From: JBDTMC01 sp039934475
GTDB taxonomy: Bacteria > Acidobacteriota > Terriglobia > Bryobacterales > Bryobacteraceae
Reading direction: 5' to 3'
Assembly (NCBI GenBank): GCA_039934475.1
Contig: JBDTMC010000001.1
Span: 1-58,736 of the forward strand
Length of the DNA: 58,736 nucleotides
Part shown: positions 16,638-24,083 of the stretch, piece after piece
Layout: every line of letters begins with the position of its first letter
Position numbering within the stretch: the stretch's first letter is position 1
The notes under the pieces: generated by a model
The model's database searches: none
Told to the model about the DNA's origin: nothing
Seen by the model: only the letters and a program-made list of their open reading frames with translations
Position numbers and translations under genes: made by a program

Positions 16638-18137
16638 ATGATCGTCCCGGATGGCACTCGCCTCGCTGGCTGGGCTCGGCTTGTGCATGACCTGGGCATC
16701 GCCGCTCCCGTCACACGCCCGACCTGCGTCTCTGAACAGTACGTCAGCGGCAGCCGCCGCGAGGTGGACGGCTGGACCATCCTGGATAAGAGATATTGGC
16801 CCGGCGACACCCTTATCGATCATCTGCTATTTGCCCTGCGGCAGGAAGACATCGATCTGCTCATCCTGAAGCGGACTTTCGATGCTATGCCGAAGGCCGA
16901 TGTGGAGGCAATGGTCCGCGCAGCGCCCACCAGCGTTCCGGTTCGCCGCGCGTGGTATCTCTACGAGTTCCTCACAGAACGAACGCTCGACGTGGCTGAC
17001 GCGCAGCGCATGGCGGCCGTTGACCTTCTCGATTCCGCGGCGTACTTCACCGGCGCGCCGCGTCTATCAAAGCGGCACCGCGTCCGCGATAACCTTCTCG
17101 GCACACGCGCGTTTTGTCCAGTCATCAGACGCACGCAGTCGCTCGAAGATCTCCTCAGTCTCGACCTTGCAGCCAAGGCCCGCGAAACCGCAGGCCGCAC
17201 CGGCGCCCACCTGCTGGCGCGCGCGGCGAGTTTTCTGCTGCTGGCCGATAGCCGGGCCAGCTTCGAAATTGAAGGCGAACGGCCGGCTCGCAATCGCCTG
17301 GAGCGGTGGGGCCGCGCCGTGCTGCAGGCGGGCAGGAACCCGCTGACCCTGAATGAAATCGTTCGCCTGCAAAGCGTCCTGATCGAGGACACGCGCTTTG
17401 TAGCAGTTGGTCTTCGTACCAACGGTGTGTTTTTGGGGGAACGCGATCACACCGGCGATCCCTTACCGGAGTTCATCGGCGCGCGTCCCGCGGATTTGGG
17501 CGATCTGATGAACGGCGTACTGGAAGCAAACAACCGCATGCGCGATGACGGCCTGGACCCGGTGCTGCAGGCGGCCGCGATCGCCTTTGGCTTTGTCTAC
17601 GTCCACCCGTTTGAGGATGGCAACGGGCGGCTGCAGCGGTTCCTTATCCATCATGTCCTGGCCGAACGGAAGTTTACGCCGACAGGCATGGTGTTTCCGG
17701 TTTCGTCCGTCATGCTCGACCGCATTGACGAGTATCGCGCCACGCTGGAAGGTCATTCCGATCCGCTGATGCCCTACATCGAGTGGCGGCCCACGGCGGG
17801 GCATAACGTTGAAGTGCTGAACGATACCTGTGACCTGTATCGCTATTTTGATTGCACGGAGGAAGCGGAGTTCTTGTACCAGTGCGTCAGGCGGACCGTG
17901 GAGGTAGACTTGCCGCGGGAGATTGACTATCTACGCCGTCATGACAAGGCAATGCGACGCGTTATGGACGCGGTGGAGATGCCCGACAGGCTCGCCGAGA
18001 ACCTGATCCTGTTTATACGACAGAACAACGGTAGCCTCTCCAACAGGCGCCGGCAGGGAGAATTCAAGAGCCTGCGGGACGAGGAAGTGACGTTACTCGA
18101 AGGAATTGTCCGCGACGCGTTTGCACGCGACGAGTGA
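16638..18137 (+). CDS. Fic-domain protein (AMPylase-like) with N-terminal inhibitory motif
   Basis: 499 residues, ATG at 16638 with GAG at about 10 bases; the next upstream in-frame stop leaves no other start. The Fic motif HPFEDGNGRLQR lies at 323-334 with the catalytic His323. The inhibitory helix motif S-x-x-x-E-G is at 208-213 (SFEIEG), so the protein is a class II Fic enzyme in which E212 should block productive ATP binding. This class typically transfers AMP to target hydroxyls. The first ~150 residues and the region after 400 (DLPREIDYLRRHDKAMRRVM..., a helical tail) probably select the target. Structured repeat elements bracket the gene, suggesting that it travels as a cassette. It has no adjacent antitoxin, in keeping with built-in inhibition. 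Confidence 0.88.
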   Translation: MIVPDGTRLAGWARLVHDLGIAAPVTRPTCVSEQYVSGSRREVDGWTILDKRYWPGDTLIDHLLFALRQEDIDLLILKRTFDAMPKADVEAMVRAAPTSVPVRRAWYLYEFLTERTLDVADAQRMAAVDLLDSAAYFTGAPRLSKRHRVRDNLLGTRAFCPVIRRTQSLEDLLSLDLAAKARETAGRTGAHLLARAASFLLLADSRASFEIEGERPARNRLERWGRAVLQAGRNPLTLNEIVRLQSVLIEDTRFVAVGLRTNGVFLGERDHTGDPLPEFIGARPADLGDLMNGVLEANNRMRDDGLDPVLQAAAIAFGFVYVHPFEDGNGRLQRFLIHHVLAERKFTPTGMVFPVSSVMLDRIDEYRATLEGHSDPLMPYIEWRPTAGHNVEVLNDTCDLYRYFDCTEEAEFLYQCVRRTVEVDLPREIDYLRRHDKAMRRVMDAVEMPDRLAENLILFIRQNNGSLSNRRRQGEFKSLRDEEVTLLEGIVRDAFARDE

Positions 18138-18144
18138 ACAATGC

Positions 18145-18247
18145 CTTGCGCCGGAAAAATTAGGACAGGTACGAATTCCCTCCCTTGGGAACTCCCGTAG
18201 TTACAGTAGCTTACGGGGGTCGGGAAATCATACCAGTCCCATTTTTC
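18145..18247. repeat. Structured palindromic element, copy 2 (after Fic)
   Basis: Second copy of the element at 16461-16560. Ends are GAAAAATTAGGACAGGTA and TACCAGTCCCATTTTTC; internal hairpins GAATTCCC/GGGAACTC and CCCGTA/TACGGG. It starts 8 bases after the Fic stop codon and ends 16 bases before the stop of the minus-strand aldolase gene. Confidence 0.85.
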
Positions 18248-18263
18248 CATACGGACCGGCGGC

Positions 18264-19577
18264 TTAGCCCTTGCCGAAGAAAGCCTTCTCCAATTCGCGG
18301 ATCTTCTCCTGATCCATTGGCTCCAAGGGCCCTATGGCTTTGCAGTTGATGATGGCTTCGGCGGTGGATTCCAGGACTTCAAGACGGTCGAAGGCTTCGA
18401 GGATGTTCCCGCCTATCACCAGCACACCATCGTTCTGCAGCAGCGCTGCCGGTTGCTCCGGCGAGACGTAACGCGAGAGCGCCGCGGCGTCGTCGAACTG
18501 AGGTCCGTAGGGCATCAGCGAGGGATGCCTCACCACGATGTAGCTCTCAGGTATAGTACGGGTGTCCAACTCGGCGCCGGTTACTGAGAACGCCGTCGCA
18601 TTCACCGGATAGGCGTTGATTACCGCGCCGATCTTTGCATATTTGCGGTAAATCTCATGGTGACTGTGGGCGGCGCGGCTGGGGGTCTTGCCGGCTTCGG
18701 CCTTTCCGTCGCGCACCAGAACCAGTTCGTGACCTTCCAGCGTGGCACGGTCGCAGTGATAGGGGGTCACGAGGAAACTGCCATCGTCCAGGCGCGCCGA
18801 GAAGCTGCCTTGCGTACTGATAAACAGGCGCTGACGGTAAGCGCGCCGGATGAACTCAGCCAGACTGCGGCGCAGTTCCCGCTCTTCGCTACTGGCCGGA
18901 CCATGGTCGAAAGACTCCAGGTCATTCAGCCGGCGGCGCGGCCATGAGATCTCTTCATCGTTCAGGTAGCGCACGTCACCAAGCAGCCGCCCCTTGATGA
19001 TTGTCTTGCCCGTGAATTCCAGCGTTTCGAAGCGCCGGAAGGCGTGGGCGAAGCTATCGGCGGCACAGACGACTCCGTGGTTTTCCAGAATCACGCAGTT
19101 GTAGCCTTGTTCAAACGTGCCCGCTACGCTGTCGCCCAGCGCCTGGCTGCCGGGGAGTTCGTAAGGCGCGAATCCAGCGCGACCACAAACGTTCCACGCC
19201 TGGTGAAACAGCCGCGTGTCAGGCACCTGGTGCGCCAGGCTGAAGGCGACCAGCGCCACCGGATGGGCGTGAACAATGCCGCGCAGATCGGGACGGCGGC
19301 GGTAGATCTCGAGATGGAATGGAAGCTCGGATGAGGGCTGCCGTACTCCACAAACAACGCCATCGGCTTGCACGCAGACAATGTCGTCTCTGGTGAGGCC
19401 GCCCTTGTCAACGCGCGCCGGCGTGATCCACACGTTTCCGTTGGACTCGCGGAGCGACAAATTGCCGCCCGAGGTGGTGGTCATGCGATAGCTGTAGATT
19501 CGCTCCATGGCGCGCAGCAGTTCGTCGCGTGGATGCAGGTAGGCTTCCCGTGTTTGCACAGTGGTCCATTGTCTCAA
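18264..19577 (-). CDS. Tandem class II aldolase/adducin-domain protein, second domain lacking zinc ligands
   Basis: 437 residues made of two class II aldolase domains. Domain 1 (about 12-210) has the full set: SGGNLSLR, PSSELPFH with E84, HAHP with His103 and His105, and ENHGVV with His167, so it can bind zinc and may cleave or epimerise sugar phosphates. Domain 2 (about 230-430) keeps the fold markers (STQGSFSARLDDGSFLVTP, HHEIYRK) but the corresponding positions read NAYP and QNDGV, so the zinc ligands are gone. This is an internal duplication with one degenerate half, perhaps structural or regulatory. Substrate not deducible. The gene is divergent from the cytochrome gene at 19657, sharing a region with a strong palindrome. 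Confidence 0.85.
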   Translation of the reverse strand: MRQWTTVQTREAYLHPRDELLRAMERIYSYRMTTTSGGNLSLRESNGNVWITPARVDKGGLTRDDIVCVQADGVVCGVRQPSSELPFHLEIYRRRPDLRGIVHAHPVALVAFSLAHQVPDTRLFHQAWNVCGRAGFAPYELPGSQALGDSVAGTFEQGYNCVILENHGVVCAADSFAHAFRRFETLEFTGKTIIKGRLLGDVRYLNDEEISWPRRRLNDLESFDHGPASSEERELRRSLAEFIRRAYRQRLFISTQGSFSARLDDGSFLVTPYHCDRATLEGHELVLVRDGKAEAGKTPSRAAHSHHEIYRKYAKIGAVINAYPVNATAFSVTGAELDTRTIPESYIVVRHPSLMPYGPQFDDAAALSRYVSPEQPAALLQNDGVLVIGGNILEAFDRLEVLESTAEAIINCKAIGPLEPMDQEKIRELEKAFFGKG

Positions 19578-19618
19578 GAAAAGAAGCTTCGCTTTCGCTC
19601 GAACATTTCCCGGCCAAA

Positions 19619-19639
19619 ATCGTCTATCCTGTAGACGAT
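19619..19639. promoter_or_regulatory. ATCGTCTA/TAGACGAT palindrome upstream of cytochrome P460
   Basis: Perfect 8-base arms around TCCTG, ending two bases before the AGGGGAGG ribosome-binding site of the cytochrome gene and 42 bases from the aldolase start. It is either an operator for the divergent pair or a leader hairpin next to the ribosome-binding site. Confidence 0.5.
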
Positions 19640-19656
19640 CTAGGGGAGGCTTGCCT

Positions 19657-20217
19657 GTGTTCAGATTTCTGTTTGTTTTAGCCGTCGCGCTGGGCGTGTC
19701 GGCGCAGACTGCATCGGATGGTCCCGTGTTTGCGGCATCGGGGAAATTACAGCTACCGTCGAATTATCGGGAGTGGGTCTATCTCAGCTCCGGTCTCGGG
19801 ATGACTTATGGTCCCGCCGCCCAGGCGGACCAGGGACACCCGATGTTCGACAACGTGTTCGTGAACCCCTCCTCGTACCGGGCTTTTCTTAAGACTGGTC
19901 ATTGGCCCGACAAGACAATGTTCATCCTGGAGGTGCGCGCGGCGACGGGAAAAGGCTCCATCAACAACGGAGGCCACTATCAGGCGGGCGTGATGGCCGT
20001 GGAAGCCGCGGTGAAAGACGAGGCTCGGTTTCCCCAGAAATGGGCCTACTTCGGGTTTGAGCACGGCGTTGAGGCGACGGCGCTTCCGGCGACTTCGGGA
20101 TGCAACACCTGCCACGTGAACAATGCGGCTGTAGAAAACACCTTTGTGCAGTTTTATCCCACCTTACTGGAAGTAGCCCGCAACAAGAAGACGCTGAACC
20201 CTTCTTTCAAGGAGTGA
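19657..20217 (+). CDS. Cytochrome P460 family protein
   Basis: The start is taken as GTG at 19657, because AGGGGAGG lies 7 bases upstream and this gives an ideal signal peptide (FRFLFVLAVALGVSAQ). Mature residues include LPSNYREWVYLSSGLGMTYG, FVNPSSYRAFLKTGHWPDKTMFILEVR, and the haem-binding CNTCH near residue 150. This is the order seen in cytochrome P460/ P460-like periplasmic proteins, in which CxxCH attaches haem and a Lys cross-link tunes it. Whether the cross-link Lys is present I cannot say. The 186-residue length suits the family. The role is likely periplasmic redox chemistry or detoxification of nitrogen oxides, as an inference from the family. Confidence 0.85.
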   Translation: MFRFLFVLAVALGVSAQTASDGPVFAASGKLQLPSNYREWVYLSSGLGMTYGPAAQADQGHPMFDNVFVNPSSYRAFLKTGHWPDKTMFILEVRAATGKGSINNGGHYQAGVMAVEAAVKDEARFPQKWAYFGFEHGVEATALPATSGCNTCHVNNAAVENTFVQFYPTLLEVARNKKTLNPSFKE

Positions 20218-20231
20218 GTGGCCACTTACTC
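20212..20231. terminator. Palindrome spanning two convergent stop codons
   Basis: GAGTGAGTGGCCACTTACTC is a 20-base near-perfect palindrome (one G-T pair) that covers the end of the cytochrome gene (TGA at 20215-20217) and the stop of the minus-strand HtrA gene at 20226. There is no T run or loop, so a terminator role is uncertain. Confidence 0.35.
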
Positions 20232-21617
20232 TAAGTTGAACGCAACATAACTCAGTGTGCTGTCCCGCTCCACGTACAGCGCCACGGCCTCCCCGGGCTT
20301 CATCGGCTCGATGCCTGCTCGCAATTCCTCCAACGTGCTTACCGCTTTGCCGTTGAGCGAGTAAATGACATCGCCGCTCTGGAGCCCCGGGTTGAAGCCG
20401 GCAAACTCCGCTGGAATCGCAGCCACGACAACGCCCCGCAACTTCCGCAGATTGGGAAGCACGGCGTTCACTTTCTCATCCAAGGTCACCGCCAGAATGC
20501 CCAGCCGGCGGATGAGATGACCTTCCTCATTCACCAGATCCGCCAGACTCGCCGGGCTGCGCGGTTTCTCCAGCACGGTTACTTTCTTCTGCAGACGCTC
20601 CTCGCCACGCAGTAGATCCAACGACATCAACTGGCCCGGAGCATGCTGAAAAACGGCTGCCATCAGTTGGCGGCCCTCCTCGAGAGGACGTCCGTCGATT
20701 GCTTCCACGATGTCTCCCGCCTCCAGTCCTGCGGCCGCAGCCGGACTCTCCGGTAAGACGTCGGAGATCAAAACACCGGACTGCCGTTTGAGCGACAGCG
20801 CCTTGGCCAGTTCCGGCGTGATCTCCTGCGAAATAACCCCAATCACACCGCGATGCACATGTCCTTCCTCGCGAAGCTGCTTGTAGACCATTTGCACCAG
20901 GTTGCTGGGTATGGCAAACCCGATTCCTTCACTGCCGCCGGACTGCGACAGAATCAAGGTATTGAGTCCGACAATGCGGCCTTCGATATCCAGGAGCGGT
21001 CCACCGCTATTGCCCGGATTGATCGGCGCATCGGTCTGGATATAGGTATTCGGACGGTCAGGACGCAACTGCCGGCTGATTGCGCTGACGTAGCCAACAG
21101 TAAGGGTGTTGTCCAGTCCTAGTGGACTGCCCATGGCGACAACCACTTGCCCTTGCCGCAGCTTATTGGAATCGACAAAGGGTAAGACCGGCAACGCAGC
21201 GCCGTCGATCTTCACCACCGCCAAGTCCGTCTCACGGTCGAAGCCGACCAACTTGCCGGCGTAGTGACGATGCTCCACCTTGCCGCCCGCCTCGGCAGGC
21301 GACATGACGCTGACATCGATGTGCCGCGCTCCCGCCACAACGTGGGCATTGGTCACGATGTACCCGGAGGCATCGACTATCGCGCCGGAGCCCGTGCCGC
21401 GCTGTTCGGCAACAAAGCCAGCCTGCTTCCCTTCCGCGGAGTCTATCGGCGCACGCGAGCGGACCTCAATCGAGACAACGGCGGGACCAACGCTATGCGC
21501 CAGTTCCTCAATCGCCGCGCTGAATTCCCCCAGGACTCGTGACGCATGGCCTTGCTGAGCCAGAGCAGGCGCCGACGCTAACACCAGCAAAGCAAGGGTA
21601 TGGTAACTCTTCCGCAT
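20226..21617 (-). CDS. htrA: HtrA/DegP-type periplasmic serine protease, two PDZ domains
   Basis: 463 residues with a signal peptide (TLALLVLASAPALAQ). The trypsin-like domain has the full triad: His92 in VTNAHVV, Asp131 in ETDLAVVKID and Ser204 in NPGNSGGPLL. Two PDZ domains follow (approximately 255-345, with SPAAAAGLEAGDIVEAIDG; and 365-455, with FNPGLQSGDVIYSLNG). Members of this family degrade or refold misfolded envelope proteins. The gene stands alone on the minus strand, tail to tail with cytochrome P460. No heat-shock promoter is evident. Confidence 0.92.
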   Translation of the reverse strand: MRKSYHTLALLVLASAPALAQQGHASRVLGEFSAAIEELAHSVGPAVVSIEVRSRAPIDSAEGKQAGFVAEQRGTGSGAIVDASGYIVTNAHVVAGARHIDVSVMSPAEAGGKVEHRHYAGKLVGFDRETDLAVVKIDGAALPVLPFVDSNKLRQGQVVVAMGSPLGLDNTLTVGYVSAISRQLRPDRPNTYIQTDAPINPGNSGGPLLDIEGRIVGLNTLILSQSGGSEGIGFAIPSNLVQMVYKQLREEGHVHRGVIGVISQEITPELAKALSLKRQSGVLISDVLPESPAAAAGLEAGDIVEAIDGRPLEEGRQLMAAVFQHAPGQLMSLDLLRGEERLQKKVTVLEKPRSPASLADLVNEEGHLIRRLGILAVTLDEKVNAVLPNLRKLRGVVVAAIPAEFAGFNPGLQSGDVIYSLNGKAVSTLEELRAGIEPMKPGEAVALYVERDSTLSYVAFNLE

Positions 21618-21730
21618 AATTCCAGGATAGAGGCAAAGGCGAATGCCCCGTGTGAAGATTTGTAGGGCTACAGAGCTACCCGAAACGGAGGGACAACTAC
21701 TCGCGAGAGTTTTAATCGGGGGCGTACGCT

Positions 21731-22849
21731 CTAAGGCTGCGGACTATCGGCCGGAAGGGTGAAAAAGAAGATTGTTCCCTCTCCTGGCTGCGATTCTGCC
21801 CAAATGCGGCCTCGTTGGGCTTGTACGATACGCCGGCAAATGGCCAGCCCAACGCCCGTCCCGGGATATTCCTCGGTGGTATGCAAACGTTTGAACGGTT
21901 CAAAAATCGTCAGTGCGTACTTCGGATCGAAGCCGACTCCGTTGTCGCGAATCGAGATGACCCATTCGGCGCCCTTTTGTTCGGCCGCAACGTGAACCTT
22001 GGGAGCCTGATCTGGCTTTCGATACTTGACCGCATTTCCAATCAGGTTCTGAAACAGCCGAACCATCTGACCGCGATCCACCTGCAGAGTGGGCAGAGGA
22101 TCGTGGGTTACGGCCGCGCCACTTTCTGAAATCGCCTGATCGAGGTGAGTTAGCGCGGCTTCTAAATCCTCGTCCAGAGCGATGGAAAGGGGCCGCTCTT
22201 CTTCGGTTGTCAGGCGCGCATAGGCGAGCAGATCCTTCACTAGAGCATTCATACGTACGGCCGCGCTTGAAATAAAATTGAGAAACCGATCCGCCTCGGC
22301 ATCCAGCGCGCCTAGATATTTCTTGGAGAGCAGCTCAGCGAAGGTGCTCATGGTGCGAAGCGGCTCCTGCAGATCGTGGCTTGCTACATACGCAAATTGC
22401 TCCAGAGCCGAGTTGGATTCAGTGAGCGAGTCCTGCAACTGCTTGCGCGCCGTTTCGTCGCTCAGGATCTTTGCATATCCCATGAACGCACCCTGCTCAT
22501 TATGAAGCGCATTCATGAAACCATTCGCGAAAAATTCGGTGCCGTTCTTGTGCCGGTGCCATCGAATGTCCGTTGCGCTGCCGCTCTCACGCGCGAGCCT
22601 CATCTCTGACTCGCAAATTTCGGCAGCCTTCTCCGCGGGAGTAAAGATGATGGAGGCATGCTGGCCGATCCATTCCTGTTCCGAGTATCCGATGAGCTGT
22701 TCTACGCCCGAGTTCCAGGAGATTAGAATGCCCTCAGGATCGATAATAAACATCGCATAGCCGCGCAGTTCTCGTACCTGGAGACGATAGAGATCGGCGG
22801 CTTGGCGTTCGGTTAAAGGAAGCGGTTTAGCGGGAAGGGGTTGACTCAT
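21731..22849 (-). CDS. PAS-domain sensor histidine kinase
   Basis: The ATG at 22849 is preferred over 22858 because AAAGGA then falls 9 bases upstream. Residues ~25-135 form a PAS/PAC domain (YAMFIIDPEGILISWNSGVEQLIGYSEQEW... GYAKILSDET). The phospho-acceptor motif SHDLQEPLRTM (His near 167) belongs to the HisKA type found in phytochrome-like kinases. The ATPase part shows NLIGNAVKY (N box), DNGVGFDP, and GTGVGLAICRRI (G2 box). No membrane segments, so it senses an intracellular signal. No response regulator lies nearby, making it an orphan. A plausible promoter (TTGGGT, 16 bases, TACAAT) lies at 22924-22951. Confidence 0.88.
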   Translation of the reverse strand: MSQPLPAKPLPLTERQAADLYRLQVRELRGYAMFIIDPEGILISWNSGVEQLIGYSEQEWIGQHASIIFTPAEKAAEICESEMRLARESGSATDIRWHRHKNGTEFFANGFMNALHNEQGAFMGYAKILSDETARKQLQDSLTESNSALEQFAYVASHDLQEPLRTMSTFAELLSKKYLGALDAEADRFLNFISSAAVRMNALVKDLLAYARLTTEEERPLSIALDEDLEAALTHLDQAISESGAAVTHDPLPTLQVDRGQMVRLFQNLIGNAVKYRKPDQAPKVHVAAEQKGAEWVISIRDNGVGFDPKYALTIFEPFKRLHTTEEYPGTGVGLAICRRIVQAQRGRIWAESQPGEGTIFFFTLPADSPQP

Positions 22850-22889
22850 CTCAGGCATCCTTTCCCCAGAGAGCTACGTGAAGAGCGAA

Positions 22890-22913
22890 TGGTGGGGTAG
22901 AGGAGATTTGAAC
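22890..22913 (-). other. tRNA 3'-end-like block
   Basis: On the minus strand GTTCAAATCTCC followed by TCTACCCCACCA has the T-loop and acceptor/CCA pattern of a tRNA 3' end. The 5' half of the T stem does not pair, and no D or anticodon arm precedes it, so it is not a tRNA gene. It could be an attachment-site scar or chance. It lies in the leader of the histidine kinase. Confidence 0.3.
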
Positions 22914-22923
22914 ACCATCCGCG

Positions 22924-22951
22924 ATTGTACCGCAATCGAGAAGTGACCCAA
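22924..22951 (-). promoter_or_regulatory. Candidate sigma-70 promoter of the histidine kinase
   Basis: Minus strand: TTGGGT at 22951-22946, 16-base spacer, TACAAT at 22929-22924, about 75 bases upstream of the start at 22849. Confidence 0.5.
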
Positions 22952-22958
22952 CCAAAAA

Positions 22959-24083
22959 CTAAGCGGGGCTGAAATCCCCCAGGACCACAGGGCGGTGCGC
23001 CCCGGTGGCCGAGGGTAGATTCGACGGACGGCCGTGCCGCGTTTCGTACGCCAGAACCGCAAACGCGATCGCCTCTTTGGCATCGACGCTAATCCCTAAT
23101 TCGGCCGTCGTCATGACGGCGACACCGGGCAGCAGCGCCTTAATGCCGTTCATCAGCACCGGGTTGTGAGCCCCGCCTCCGGCCACAATCAGGTCATCTA
23201 CCTTCCATGGCACATGGCGGCGAATCCCTACTGCGACCGTCTCCGCGGTGAAGGCCGTTGCCGTCGCTATCGCATCCAGCGGCGCCAGCGCGGAAAAGTG
23301 ATTCAGAAAGGCCTCGCCGTATTCTTCTCGTCCGGCGGTCTTTGGCGGCTGGGCCCGGTAGAACGCCGCCCGCAGCAGCGGCTGCACAAGACTACGATCC
23401 ACAGTGCCTCGGGCCGCTAACCTTCCTCCGCGATCGAACATCTTGCCCGTGTGCCTCTGCACCAAAGCATCGATGACCATGTTGCCCGGCCCGGTGTCGA
23501 AGGCGATCACCTGGTCCGGCGAGGCACCCGGAGCGATGGCCGTAAGATTTCCGATGCCGCCAAGGTTCAACGCCACACGGCCGCGCCTGGCATGGCGGAA
23601 GAGCAGATAGTCCACATACGGAACCAACGGCGCACCCTTACCGCCCGCGGCCATATCGCGCACACGGAAGTTGGAAATCACGGGCACACCAGTGCGCTCC
23701 GCGACTACGCCGCCCTCTCCCAGTTGCAGCGTGCTGGCCACACGGCGGCCGAGGTATTGTCTTCCCTGCCCTTCATGAAACACCGTCTGGCCGTGGCAAC
23801 CGATCAATGCCACATCGGCTATCGCAACACCGTGCTTACGGCACGCGTCAGTTATGGCCTCAGCATATAACTCACCGAGGAGGAACCCCAGCCGCGCAAT
23901 CTCGCCCGTATGCGCCTCGCGGTTTGAAACACCCAAAATCGCCTCGCGGACCCGCTTCGGATACGGCGTTGTAGACGTCGCGACCGTCGCTATCTTCTTC
24001 GACCATCCGCGCCCTGTGATGTCGACGATGGCGACATCGATACCATCGAGCGATGTGCCGCTCATCACGCCCGCTACTCTCAT
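22959..24083 (-). CDS. anmK: Anhydro-N-acetylmuramic acid kinase
   Basis: 374 residues, the normal length. It starts with the family hallmark VMSGTSLDGIDVAIVD (residues ~5-20), followed by GCHGQTVFHEG, LNLGGIGNLT and FDTGPGNMVIDAL, and ends with the sugar-kinase adenosine motif VAGGGAHNPVLM. It phosphorylates and opens 1,6-anhydro-MurNAc released from peptidoglycan, giving MurNAc-6-phosphate for recycling. The ATG overlaps the mutS stop by 4 bases (ATGA), so it is translated as the second gene of a mutS-anmK operon. Confidence 0.95.
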   Translation of the reverse strand: MRVAGVMSGTSLDGIDVAIVDITGRGWSKKIATVATSTTPYPKRVREAILGVSNREAHTGEIARLGFLLGELYAEAITDACRKHGVAIADVALIGCHGQTVFHEGQGRQYLGRRVASTLQLGEGGVVAERTGVPVISNFRVRDMAAGGKGAPLVPYVDYLLFRHARRGRVALNLGGIGNLTAIAPGASPDQVIAFDTGPGNMVIDALVQRHTGKMFDRGGRLAARGTVDRSLVQPLLRAAFYRAQPPKTAGREEYGEAFLNHFSALAPLDAIATATAFTAETVAVGIRRHVPWKVDDLIVAGGGAHNPVLMNGIKALLPGVAVMTTAELGISVDAKEAIAFAVLAYETRHGRPSNLPSATGAHRPVVLGDFSPA

